A stretch of 6,556 nt of DNA from Candidatus Solibacter sp. (GTDB taxonomy: Bacteria > Acidobacteriota > Terriglobia > Bryobacterales > Bryobacteraceae): NCBI GenBank assembly GCA_017883345.1, contig JADGNT010000293.1:1-6556 (forward strand), written 5' to 3'. A program made the position numbers and the translations under genes. This document shows, in pieces, positions 1 through 6,374 of the stretch (positions are counted from its first letter, which is position 1; every line of letters starts with the position of its first letter). The notes below the pieces were generated by a model that saw nothing but the letters and a program-made list of their open reading frames with translations, searched no databases and was not told where the DNA came from.

Positions 1-1
1 C

Positions 2-301
2 AGGTCCCGCCTCGACGAACTGCCGCAACTGATCAGCGTCCTGCGGGGCGAAATGAGCATGGTGGGCCCCAGGCCGATTGTAGAGGAGGAGATTTCCAAG
101 TACGGTCCAGTGTTTCCCCTCTACGTGCAAGTCCTGCCCGGTCTGACCGGACTGTGGCAGATTTCCGGCCACACCCACACCAGCTATCGCGAACGGACCG
201 AACTCGACATGAAGTACATGCGGGAGCGGACCATCTGGATGGACTTGCTGATTTTGTTGAAGACTGTTCGCGTGGTTATCTTTGGACGTGGCGCATACTG
301 A
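2..301 (+). CDS. Polyprenyl-phosphate sugar phosphotransferase, WbaP-like, C-terminal part (5' end outside window)
   Basis: This is the last 99 residues of a bacterial sugar transferase. Such enzymes move a sugar-1-phosphate from a nucleotide sugar to undecaprenyl phosphate at the inner membrane, starting exopolysaccharide or O-antigen repeat units. The frame is open from base 2 and shows the family core: RLDELPQL, then [12 protein letters not shown], then [12 protein letters not shown], then [13 protein letters not shown], and the terminal GRGAY typical of WbaP/EpsE-type proteins. The Asp-Glu pair in LDELPQ corresponds, as far as I recall the family, to the catalytic dyad studied in PglC. 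A hydrophobic stretch near the end ([16 protein letters not shown]) fits the membrane-associated C-terminus. The stop is TGA at 299-301. The N-terminal membrane segments lie outside the window, so a long WbaP form cannot be told from a short PglC form. The esterase gene starts 10 nt downstream. Confidence 0.93.
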   Translation, partial: RSRLDELPQLISVLRGEMSMVGPRPIVEEEISKYGPVFPLYVQVLPGLTGLWQISGHTHTSYRERTELDMKYMRERTIWMDLLILLKTVRVVIFGRGAY

Positions 302-311
302 TTCCAGAGTG

Positions 312-1805
312 ATGTTTCGAGCCGTCGCGCTCGCCTGTCTGGCGGCCTGCCTGGCGCATGCCGCTGTGAAGCTGCCCACGCTGCTGGCCGATCACATGGT
401 GATCCAGCGCGAACAGCCCGTGCATATGTGGGGCAAGGCGGAACCGGGCGAGGTTGTTTCGGCGAGCTTCCGCGGTGAGACGAAAGCGGCCGCGGCGGAT
501 GCCCTGGGCCAGTTTAGCTTCTATCTTTCCCCGGGCGCCGCCGGCGGGCCTTTCGAGTTGACCATCCGGGGAGCGAACGAGATCGTCCTCAAGGATGTTC
601 TGGTGGGCGAAGTGTGGGTGGTGGCAGGCCAATCGAACATGGAGTGGCCCGTCCGATGGGCGAGCGCGCCGGAGGCTGAAATTGCGGCCGCCACGCATCC
701 GCGCATTCGCCTGTTCCGCGCCATGCACAGGGTTTCGGAATTCGCCCTCGACGATCTCTATGGGAATCCGTGGGCGCCATGCGGGCCGGAGTCGGTCGCC
801 GGCTTTTCCGCCGTCGGATACCATTTCGGACGCTTCCTGCAGGAGCGTCTCGACGTTCCCATCGGGCTGATCCAGATTGCCTGGGGCGGCACTCCCATCG
901 ATTCCTGGACCAGTTACAGCGCCATCACCGCGGATGCCGCGCTGATGCCGGCCCTGGCCGAGTGGGCCAAAATCATGCGAAACCACCCCGCCGCGCTCTT
1001 GCGCTACCACCAGGAGTGCCTGCGATGGGAAGCGGCGGCGGCCCAGGCCAAGGCCGCCCACAGGCCGTTCACCGAGCCCGTGCCGGTAAAGCCGGTGGGG
1101 CCGAACGGCCCATGGAAACCCGGCGCCATCTTCAACGCGATGGTCATGCCGGCGGCGCCGTACCCGATCCACGGGGTGATCTGGTATCAGGGCGAGAGCA
1201 ACACCTCGGCGGAGCGGGCGCCGCTTTACGGGCGGCTCTTCCGGACGATGATCGACGACTGGCGGCGTGTCTGGAATCAGGGCGACTTTCCATTTCTGTA
1301 TGTGCAACTGGCCGGTTTCACTGCCGCGCCCGACAGCCAGTGGCCCGAGTTGCGCGAGGCCCAGCGTCGGGCGCTGGGCGCGGCCAATACGGGCATGGCG
1401 GTGGCCGTCGATCTCGGCGAGCGCGACAGCATCCACCCGAAGAACAAGCGGGAAGTGGCCCGCCGTCTGTCGCTGTTGGCGCGCGCTATCGTTTACGGCG
1501 AGCAACTCGTCTACTCCGGTCCGCTCTTTCGGCGCACGACGCGGGAGGACGGCGGGCTGCGCCTCTGGTTCGACCACACGGGAGGCGGCCTGTCGGCACA
1601 AGGCGGCACATTGCGGGGATTCGAGGTCGCCGGCGCGGACCGCCGCTGGGTGCCCGCCGCCGCGCGCATCGAAGGCGATACGGTAGTGCTATCCAGCCCG
1701 TCCGTTGCCGCGCCGCTCTACGTGCGCTATGGCTGGGCCGATTTCCCGGACTGCAACCTCTACAACGTCGAGGGTCTGCCGGCGGCGCCTTTCCGTTCCG
1801 AATAG
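312..1805 (+). CDS. Sialate O-acetylesterase-like SGNH hydrolase, secreted
   Basis: A 497-residue SGNH/GDSL esterase of the sialate O-acetylesterase (SASA) type, which removes O-acetyl groups from sugars. I chose the ATG at 312 because it opens directly into a signal peptide (MFRAVALACLAACLAHAA). An in-frame ATG at 282 would add ten residues and overlap the upstream gene. An Ig-like N-terminal part (LPTLLADHMVIQREQPVHMW) is followed by the catalytic blocks: GQSNMEWP at about 106-113 with the nucleophile Ser108, WGGTPIDSW at about 191-199, WYQGESN at about 291-297, and DSIHPKNK at about 372-379 carrying the Asp372/His375 pair. The C-terminus WADFPDCNLYN is typical. All key residues are present and the length is normal for bacterial members. 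The natural substrate need not be sialic acid; acetylated plant or surface polysaccharide is likely. It probably shares an operon with the preceding sugar transferase. Confidence 0.93.
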   Translation: MFRAVALACLAACLAHAAVKLPTLLADHMVIQREQPVHMWGKAEPGEVVSASFRGETKAAAADALGQFSFYLSPGAAGGPFELTIRGANEIVLKDVLVGEVWVVAGQSNMEWPVRWASAPEAEIAAATHPRIRLFRAMHRVSEFALDDLYGNPWAPCGPESVAGFSAVGYHFGRFLQERLDVPIGLIQIAWGGTPIDSWTSYSAITADAALMPALAEWAKIMRNHPAALLRYHQECLRWEAAAAQAKAAHRPFTEPVPVKPVGPNGPWKPGAIFNAMVMPAAPYPIHGVIWYQGESNTSAERAPLYGRLFRTMIDDWRRVWNQGDFPFLYVQLAGFTAAPDSQWPELREAQRRALGAANTGMAVAVDLGERDSIHPKNKREVARRLSLLARAIVYGEQLVYSGPLFRRTTREDGGLRLWFDHTGGGLSAQGGTLRGFEVAGADRRWVPAAARIEGDTVVLSSPSVAAPLYVRYGWADFPDCNLYNVEGLPAAPFRSE

Positions 1806-1841
1806 ACGGCGGCGGGCATGTAGACTGAGGGGGATGATCTT

Positions 1842-2528
1842 GTGATGAGAAGGTCGCTCGTCGTGATGCTGGTGTTCGGCGCGGCGGTGCTCGCGCCCGG
1901 TTCCCTTGCGGCTCAGGCGGCGAGGCCCGCCGCCGCCCCCGCGGGCGGCGAGTGGCGCTCGCTGTTTGACGGCAAATCGCTGGCGGGCTGGAAGGAATCG
2001 GACTTCTTCGGCGCCGGCAAAGTCACCGTCGACGCGGGCGTCATCACCATCGGCTCCGGCGCTCTCACCGGCATCAGCTGGGCGGCGTCCTCGCTCCCGT
2101 TCCCCACTTCCGGCTACGAGGTCCGCATCGAGGCCGCCAGGTTGAAGGGGAGCGATTTCTTCGCCGGGATCACGTACCCGGTGGGAGACTCCTTCTGTAC
2201 GTGGATCAACGGCGGCTGGGGCGGCGAGGTGGTGGGCCTGTCGAGCATCGACGGCGCCGATGCTTCGATGAACGAGACCACGTCTAACCGGAAGTTCGAA
2301 CTCGGCCGCTGGTACTCCCTGCGCCTGCGTGTGACCCCCACCACGATCTCGGCCTGGATTGGCGACGAACTCGTAATCGAAGTCGCCATCGACAAGAAGT
2401 GGATCGCTCTGCGCGAGGGCGACATCGATCGCTCCATACCATTCGGCATCGCAGCCTACTCCACGGTGGCGGGCGTGCGGAAGATCGAGTGGCGTCCCGT
2501 GGCGCCCGCCAACGGCGCGGCCAGGTAG
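1842..2528 (+). CDS. DUF1080 / 3-keto-disaccharide hydrolase family protein, secreted
   Basis: A 228-residue exported protein with a concanavalin-A-like beta-sandwich of the DUF1080 family (Pfam PF06439, now named 3-keto-disaccharide hydrolase). The signal peptide is at 1-26 (RRSLVVMLVFGAAVLAPG, probable cut after AAQA), followed by an Ala/Pro linker. The hallmark SLFDGKSLAGWK is at 40-51. A second conserved block at about 104-147 carries DFFAGITYPVGDSF, then GGWGGEV, then GLSSIDGADASMNETT. It resembles a subgroup I know from Planctomycetota and Acidobacteriota. The GTG at 1842 is used as the start because GAGGGGG at 1827-1833 sits 8 nt upstream; the ATG at 1845 is an alternative. Characterised relatives act on sugars oxidised at C3, but many members have no known activity. 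The esterase ends 36 nt upstream and a Gfo/Idh/MocA dehydrogenase lies downstream, which fits a 3-keto-sugar route. The substrate is unknown. Confidence 0.88.
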   Translation: MMRRSLVVMLVFGAAVLAPGSLAAQAARPAAAPAGGEWRSLFDGKSLAGWKESDFFGAGKVTVDAGVITIGSGALTGISWAASSLPFPTSGYEVRIEAARLKGSDFFAGITYPVGDSFCTWINGGWGGEVVGLSSIDGADASMNETTSNRKFELGRWYSLRLRVTPTTISAWIGDELVIEVAIDKKWIALREGDIDRSIPFGIAAYSTVAGVRKIEWRPVAPANGAAR

Positions 2529-2731
2529 CGGGGGTGCGCGACGCAGAAGTGGACGAACCTGAAGCCCCAATCGGAGCCGCGACCGTTAGGGAGCGGTTCC
2601 CGGCCGCGCACTGAGCCAACGCTTCCTAACGGTCGCGGCTCCGATTGGAGTACAGTGTACGCAAGGATCTTCTCGATTGGCGGGTGTTTGCCTGAATCGC
2701 CTCACTCCTACGTCGCACACCCAGGTAGCGG
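2521..2731. repeat. 11-bp direct repeat CCAGGTAGCGG, copies 200 bp apart
   Basis: CCAGGTAGCGG occurs at 2521-2531 and again at 2721-2731. The first copy covers the stop codon of the DUF1080 gene. The two copies bracket the large inverted repeat. This may be chance, or the remains of a duplication around an inserted intergenic element. Confidence 0.35.
2567..2648. repeat. Large intergenic inverted repeat (hairpin, REP-like)
   Basis: The arms 2567-2590 and 2625-2648 are perfect 24-base reverse complements (CCAATCGGAGCC... pairing with ...GGCTCCGATTGG). Pairing continues inward past one G/T position through AGCG (2592-2595) with CGCT (2620-2623), giving a 29-position stem and a loop of about 24 nt. 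No T tract follows on either side, so this does not look like an ordinary intrinsic terminator, although it could slow transcription or protect the upstream mRNA. The arm core (GGAGCCGCGACCGTTAGG) resembles a dispersed intergenic element I associate with Solibacter-type genomes; that is memory, not a search. A short odd palindrome, GTACAGTGTAC, follows at 2650-2660. Confidence 0.85.
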
Positions 2732-2740
2732 ACGCGCTGC

Positions 2741-2769
2741 TTGAGAACGGATTGGCGCGGTGCTACAGT
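2741..2769 (+). promoter_or_regulatory. Predicted sigma70-type promoter of the oxidoreductase/HEAT operon
   Basis: TTGAGA at 2741-2746 (5 of 6 to the -35 consensus) is separated by exactly 17 nt from TACAGT at 2764-2769 (4 of 6 to TATAAT). The extended -10 dinucleotide TG is at 2761-2762. Transcription would start near 2776, leaving a leader of about 42 nt before the ATG at 2818. It lies downstream of the large inverted repeat, so the two operons are probably transcribed independently. Confidence 0.5.
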
Positions 2770-2806
2770 CGTCAACGAGAGTGGAAGCGCCTCTAATCCT
2801 TTTATT

Positions 2807-2814
2807 GGGGAGGA
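2807..2814 (+). promoter_or_regulatory. Strong ribosome binding site fixing the oxidoreductase start
   Basis: GGGGAGGA lies 3 nt before the ATG at 2818, with its AGGA core close to the start. The next residues form the Tat signal, so start and export signal support each other. Confidence 0.7.
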
Positions 2815-2817
2815 ATC

Positions 2818-4191
2818 ATGCCGGAAGAGAAGCAGGCCGTTACGCGGCGAAATTTCGGGAAAACGTTAACCGGGGCCGGCGCCGTGGCGGCGGTCGCCGG
2901 ACCCGTCGCAGCCCAGATAGCCTCACCCGGTCCGGGCCAGTTTGGGCCCGTGGTGGTCGGGAACTATGCCATGGTCGATCAACTGGTTTTCGGCGGCATC
3001 GGGATCCGCGGACGCGGGATGAGCGATCTGCGGATGTTGCTGGGCGAATCGCGGGTGCGGTTCGTGGGCATCGCCGACGTCCGCGAGAGCGCTCGGGAGA
3101 CCGTCAAGAGCACCGTTGATGGCTACTACAAGAACAACGATTGCAAGATGTATCGCGACCCGGCGGAAATCCTCGCGCGGCCGGACATCGACGCTCTGCT
3201 GATTGCCACCAGCGACCGCTGGCATGGTCCCATGGCGATGTGGGCGGCGCAATCCGGCAAGGACATGTACATCGAGAAACCCGGCGCGATGTCGATCAAT
3301 GAAAGCTATGCCATGGCCGACAATGTGCGCCGCTATGGCGTGGTCTACCAGTCGGGCGCCCAGCGGAGGAACCAGTTCGCTTTCGAGTTCGCCGTAGGGC
3401 TGGCGCGCAGCGGCAAGCTGGGCAGGCTGCTGGCGGTGCACGCGGATACGGCGATCGGGTTGGGAACCGTGGATGCGGGCGGGCACGGCTGGTGGCCGGC
3501 GGAAACTCCGGAACCCGATCCGTTGGTGCTCAATTGGGACAAGTGGCTGGGTACGTGCCTCTGGCGGCCGTGGAATACCGCTTACCCGGACCGTGGCCGC
3601 GGCGAGTTCTGGGATTTCCACGCCGGTCTGCTGGAGTGGGCGTCGCACACCGTCGCCGTGGCTCAATGGGCCGCCGATATGGAGCACACGCAGCCAGTCG
3701 AGTACGAACCCGAAGGCGGCATTTTCCGCGGTGACGGACTGATCAGCCGGTATACCATCAATTGCCGGTACGCCAATGGCGTGAAGCTCGTCCTGCGTAA
3801 CCACAGTTGGGGCGGGTTGGGTTCGTGCAGCAACCGGTTCGAAGGCACCGAGGGCTGGGTCGAAACCGGCGACAGCGGACGCATCGAGGTATCTCCCAAT
3901 CTGAAGTCTCTGGTGCCGACGAAACAGGGGACCAGGTATGACCCCACCGCCGCGCATATCAAGGAGTTCATCGATTGCATCCGTTCCCGAACTCCGCCAC
4001 GCGCCAACGCCGAAGTCACGGCTGCCACGCACGTTACCTCCCATGCGGCCTGGATCTGCGCTCAACTGAACCGTAAGTTGACCTGGGATCCGGCCAAACG
4101 AATGTTCCTCAACGACGAAGAAGCCAACCGCATGCGCGGCCGGGCCTATCGCGAGCCCTGGCGGATGGAAGCCTTGGCCACCAGCATGTAA
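2818..4191 (+). CDS. Tat-exported Gfo/Idh/MocA family oxidoreductase
   Basis: A 457-residue NAD(P)-dependent sugar dehydrogenase of the Gfo/Idh/MocA family. The N-terminus carries a twin-arginine signal, TRRNFGK at 9-15, followed by an Ala/Gly/Val hydrophobic core to about residue 33, so the folded, cofactor-loaded enzyme is probably exported to the periplasm. The Rossmann motif GIGIRG is at 60-65, with Asp87 (GIADVRE) at the end of the second strand, suggesting NAD preference. The family motif EKPG is at 153-156 with Lys154, and His277 in EWASHTVA is a likely active-site residue. The C-terminal half is the substrate-binding alpha/beta domain. The length matches exported Acidobacteriota and Planctomycetota members. 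Relatives oxidise or reduce sugar hydroxyls, often at C3. A strong ribosome binding site precedes the ATG and the HEAT-repeat gene begins 30 nt after the stop. The substrate cannot be read from sequence. Confidence 0.93.
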   Translation: MPEEKQAVTRRNFGKTLTGAGAVAAVAGPVAAQIASPGPGQFGPVVVGNYAMVDQLVFGGIGIRGRGMSDLRMLLGESRVRFVGIADVRESARETVKSTVDGYYKNNDCKMYRDPAEILARPDIDALLIATSDRWHGPMAMWAAQSGKDMYIEKPGAMSINESYAMADNVRRYGVVYQSGAQRRNQFAFEFAVGLARSGKLGRLLAVHADTAIGLGTVDAGGHGWWPAETPEPDPLVLNWDKWLGTCLWRPWNTAYPDRGRGEFWDFHAGLLEWASHTVAVAQWAADMEHTQPVEYEPEGGIFRGDGLISRYTINCRYANGVKLVLRNHSWGGLGSCSNRFEGTEGWVETGDSGRIEVSPNLKSLVPTKQGTRYDPTAAHIKEFIDCIRSRTPPRANAEVTAATHVTSHAAWICAQLNRKLTWDPAKRMFLNDEEANRMRGRAYREPWRMEALATSM

Positions 4192-4206
4192 GGAATCAGA
4201 GAGGAT

Positions 4207-4212
4207 AAGGAG
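4207..4212 (+). promoter_or_regulatory. Ribosome binding site of the HEAT-repeat gene
   Basis: AAGGAG lies 9 nt before the ATG at 4222, inside the 30-nt gap after the oxidoreductase stop. It supports this start even though the N-terminus is low-complexity and has no signal peptide. Confidence 0.6.
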
Positions 4213-4221
4213 ATTACCGAG

Positions 4222-5085
4222 ATGCCACAAACACCTGGACAGACACAACCACCTCAGGGAGCACCGGCAGCACCGGCAGCGCAGGGAGCACCGGCAGTGC
4301 AGGGACAAGCGGGACGTGGAGCGGCGCCGGGCCAAGCGCCTGGCGGGGGCAGGGGAGGAGCGCCCAGAACTCCGGCTCCGACTGTCCCGCCCGAATTCGA
4401 CGCACTGCCGATCTGGAAATTGGATCCACCGAAACTGCTCGCCATGGTCAAGGACCCGAACTCGACGGAATTCCAGAAGGCCATCGCCTGCAAGAAACTG
4501 GCGTTCGTGGGCGGCAAGGAAGTGGTGCCGACGATGGCGGCGCTGCTCAACCATCCGCACCTGGCGTGCTACGCCCGCTTCGCGCTGGAGCCGAACCCCG
4601 ACCCATCGGTAGACGACGCGCTGCGCGCCGCGCTGCCGAAATTGAAGGGCCTCCGTCAAATCGGGGTCATCACCACCATTGGCGTACGCAAGGACGCCAA
4701 AGCGCTGGATGCCCTCGCCAAACTGATCGACGACAGCGATGCCGAAGTCGCCGGGGCGGCATCGGCGTCGGTGGGAATGATCGGGGGCTTGCAAGCGTCC
4801 AGAACGCTGCAGGCGGCACTGGGGCGCACCAAGCCTCCGGTGTTTCCGGTGGTGGCCCGAGCCACCCTTATATGCGCCGAAGGGTTGATGGCCAGTAACC
4901 GTCCGCGGGCGCTGGAGTTGTACGCCCAGTTGAGTGCGACCACGATGCCGGGGCCGGTGCGCCAGGCGGCGATTCGCGTGCTCAATGCCGCGGGACCCGC
5001 GCCGGCAGGCGCGAAGCCGTATCCGCCGCCGACGGGCGAGGCAGCCGAGAAGGACCAAAGCGGGTTCTTGGGACGGGGCCGCTAA
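4222..5085 (+). CDS. HEAT-repeat protein with low-complexity N-terminus
   Basis: A 287-residue protein of unknown exact role. Residues 1-56 are a Pro/Ala/Gln/Gly-rich disordered head (GAPAAPAAQGAPAVQG, then GGGRGG). From about 66 to 255 it forms paired helices of HEAT type: KLLAMVKDPNSTEFQKAIACK, then VPTMAALLNHPHLACYARFALE, then DDALRAALPKLKG, then KALDALAKLIDDSDAEVAGAA. The pattern HPHLACYARFALEP-PDP-VDDALR with IGVRKDAKALDALAKLI matches a HEAT group common in Acidobacteriota and Planctomycetota, where as I recall it often belongs to longer proteins, so this may be a short form. HEAT solenoids bind partner proteins; no catalytic site is visible. The 30-nt spacing after the oxidoreductase suggests one transcript. 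No Sec or Tat signal is seen, unlike its exported neighbour, so it may stay in the cytoplasm or the true N-terminus may differ. The tail (PYPPPTGEAAEKDQ) is polar. Confidence 0.8.
   Translation: MPQTPGQTQPPQGAPAAPAAQGAPAVQGQAGRGAAPGQAPGGGRGGAPRTPAPTVPPEFDALPIWKLDPPKLLAMVKDPNSTEFQKAIACKKLAFVGGKEVVPTMAALLNHPHLACYARFALEPNPDPSVDDALRAALPKLKGLRQIGVITTIGVRKDAKALDALAKLIDDSDAEVAGAASASVGMIGGLQASRTLQAALGRTKPPVFPVVARATLICAEGLMASNRPRALELYAQLSATTMPGPVRQAAIRVLNAAGPAPAGAKPYPPPTGEAAEKDQSGFLGRGR
4255..4297 (+). repeat. Short tandem repeats in the HEAT gene's 5' part
   Basis: CAGGGAGCACCGGCAG occurs at 4255-4270 and 4282-4297 (27-bp period), and CACCGGCAG occurs three times at 4262, 4271 and 4289. They encode the GAPAAPAAQGAPAVQG head. 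Being in units of 9 and 27 bp, gains or losses would keep the reading frame. Confidence 0.75.
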
Positions 5086-5599
5086 GCCCGCGGACCGGCC
5101 CAAGGCGCGCCGCCGGCCCCATCTCCAAGCCCGGGACGTCACCCTCAATCGCTCAGGCACTGGTTCCGGGGCAAAGAAACTCCCACCCCTCGTCCTGACT
5201 ACCGGGATGCTGGAAGGCCTCCGGGAATTTGGGCTGCCCGTCCTGCGCCGGATGAATGAAGCCGATGATATTGCCGCACGTCTGGCACCAATGGGCGTGT
5301 TTCGCTGGTGGGTCGAGCAATTTGGCCTTCCCCAATCCGCTGTCGATCCCGCTTTTGAGTTGACCTGCTCTTGGCCCAGAATCCTGGAGCGGAGCCGGAA
5401 GACGACGTGGAAGGAGTTTCTGAACCGCCCTTCATTGCTTGCCCATCGGGCATTCCCAACCACTGATCGATTACCCTGAGCGCTGAATGAACAGCGAGGA
5501 TAGAATCAGACAAACGAACTAGAGCACCTACTGTAGCACCTTGGAAACAGCCCCTCGAAGTTCTCTGTAAGCCGCTGGGAAACAAAGACATACATGCCA
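5086..5599. other. About 510 bp without a confident gene
   Basis: After the HEAT gene the coding signal drops. One + strand frame stays open to a stop near 5479 but begins inside the HEAT gene in another frame, and its first half is Arg-rich, so I treat it as non-coding. The opposite strand holds a short CxxC frame, listed separately. A small hairpin, CGCTG-AATGAA-CAGCG, is at 5481-5496 without a T tract. GC-rich complementary segments near 5076-5121 could form weak structure after the HEAT stop, but no clear terminator is seen. Confidence 0.5.
5153..5335 (-). CDS. Possible small CxxC protein or gene remnant (doubtful)
   Basis: A 60-residue antisense frame with a TTG start. It reads AKHAHWCQTCGNIIGFIHPA, then PKFPEAFQHP, then DEGWEFLCPGTSA. 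The CQTCG pair and the later WEFLCP look like a zinc ribbon whose second Cys pair is incomplete, as if a C-terminus had been cut or frameshifted. The frame extends upstream without a stop for at least 20 codons, but no ATG with a ribosome binding site was seen. About three quarters of third codon positions are G or C, by hand count. The + strand is open here too, so this could be chance. I do not recognise the family with confidence. Confidence 0.25.
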   Translation of the reverse strand: MGKAKLLDPPAKHAHWCQTCGNIIGFIHPAQDGQPKFPEAFQHPGSQDEGWEFLCPGTSA

Positions 5600-5662
<63 letters not shown>

Positions 5663-5998
5663 TTCCAACGACTTACGGGCGGCAGCTTCATTTGTTGCAC
5701 CTTCAATATGCGCACCGTACTGCTTCGATCCGGGAGCCGGAGTCGCGCAGTGGACGGGAGTCCCCGCAACGAGTTGGCACCGCACCAGCTGCGGCGTTTC
5801 TGAACGTGTAATCGACTTGATGATTCCGTAGAATCGAGCACGCCGCGTCTCTGATCCTCGTCCTGACTCGGCCCAGCATTTTGCCTTCACTCCAAACCAG
5901 ACCGAATGCCAAATCGCGTCGGAGCTTTTGGCGCGCTGCGATGTCTGCCCTACTATTGCTCCACGGAGGGGAACACTCCCGCCGGTGGGTGAAAGCCT
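5663..5998. other. Intergenic stretch, no gene seen
   Basis: About 336 bp after the tRNA-like sequence. Frames on both strands are short, Arg/Ser-rich and run through the tRNA remnant, so none is called. A small hairpin GATTC-CGTA-GAATC lies at 5822-5835. A purine-rich GGAGGGGAA at 5965-5973 is too far from the next start to serve as its ribosome binding site. Confidence 0.5.
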
Positions 5999-6292
5999 AT
6001 GAGGTCAGAAATCATGCGCCAGATCGTTGAGACCATCGAAGCCGACGTCCAGTCGAGGCCATCAGCGATTGAATTTGAGATGGCCTATCAAGCTCGCGTC
6101 GCGATTGACCGAATCAGGTTCGCAATCAAGCACGCGGAACAGTTTGCCAGGCCCTGCGAGACGATGCGCGAAATAGGTATGGAACTGCTTGACGCGCTCG
6201 AACGTCTTGAAGCGCTCGACCGGCGCTTTCAGGCTCGGTCCCGCATATCCGTGTCTCAAAAGAACGGAAGTGCCGAAGGGGCAAGGGGATGA
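5999..6292 (+). CDS. Hypothetical helical protein, 97 aa
   Basis: I do not recognise this family. The protein is short, almost entirely helical and charged: QIVETIEADVQSRP, then FEMAYQARVAIDRIRFAIKHAEQFARP, then MELLDALERLEALDRRFQARS, then a polar tail. The heptad-like spacing of Leu, Ile and Ala suggests a two- or three-helix bundle or coiled coil. No signal peptide, membrane segment or metal site is seen. The ATG at 5999 is the longest start but has a poor ribosome binding site. The in-frame ATG at 6014 (five residues shorter) has GAGG 9 nt upstream and may be the true one. It lies between the tRNA-like remnant and an excisionase-like gene on the same strand, so it is probably cargo or an accessory protein of an integrated element. 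The stop codon sits in a perfect palindrome. Confidence 0.6.
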   Translation: MRSEIMRQIVETIEADVQSRPSAIEFEMAYQARVAIDRIRFAIKHAEQFARPCETMREIGMELLDALERLEALDRRFQARSRISVSQKNGSAEGARG

Positions 6293-6303
6293 ACATATGT
6301 TCA
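6290..6303. promoter_or_regulatory. 14-bp perfect palindrome, candidate operator
   Basis: TGAACATATGTTCA is its own reverse complement. Its core GAAC-N4-GTTC has the form of the Bacillus-type LexA (SOS) box. It overlaps the TGA of the upstream 97-aa gene and lies about 100 bp before the excisionase-like gene, where an operator of a mobile element could sit. Whether this organism's LexA uses such a box is unknown. Confidence 0.4.
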
Positions 6304-6374
6304 GCGACTATGAGAACACCGACCTTCCGGTGAAAGCTGTTTCAAGCTGGGGACGATGCTGCCGGAAAGGGTAG
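6298..6374 (+). CDS. Possible 25-codon small ORF (doubtful)
   Basis: An ATG at 6298 follows AAGGGG (6283-6288) by 9 nt and opens a frame reading MFSDYENTDLPVKAVSSW, ending in a Cys/Lys-rich tail at TAG 6372-6374. It could be a leader peptide, a coupling ORF for the downstream excisionase-like gene, or chance. Its stop lies inside the small hairpin at 6369-6382. Confidence 0.2.

Noticed and set aside
276..1601. 441-codon minus-strand frame opposite the esterase
   Set aside because: It is a shadow of the esterase gene, with an Arg/Gly/His-rich composition and no motifs.
770..1828. 352-codon + strand frame inside the esterase
   Set aside because: It is out of frame with the catalytic blocks and strongly Arg-rich, a typical frame shadow.
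1834..1845. Tiny ATG-ATC-TTG-TGA frame overlapping the DUF1080 start
   Set aside because: The purine-rich site directly abuts its ATG, leaving no spacing for initiation; the same site fits the GTG at 1842.
2567..2648. Reading the large inverted repeat as a CRISPR or an IS end
   Set aside because: There is a single hairpin with no repeat-spacer series, and no transposase lies between or beside the arms.
2923..5463. 846-codon open frame on the minus strand across the oxidoreductase and HEAT genes
   Set aside because: It mirrors two well-supported + strand genes, is Arg/Pro/His-rich and has no recognisable domain; long antisense frames are expected in GC-rich coding DNA.
4934..5479. 181-codon + strand frame past the HEAT gene
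   Set aside because: It starts inside the HEAT gene in another frame and its first half is Arg-rich; the later half looks more protein-like but has no start with a ribosome binding site and no family I recognise.
5481..5496. CGCTG-AATGAA-CAGCG hairpin as a terminator
   Set aside because: The stem is only 5 bp and no T tract follows.
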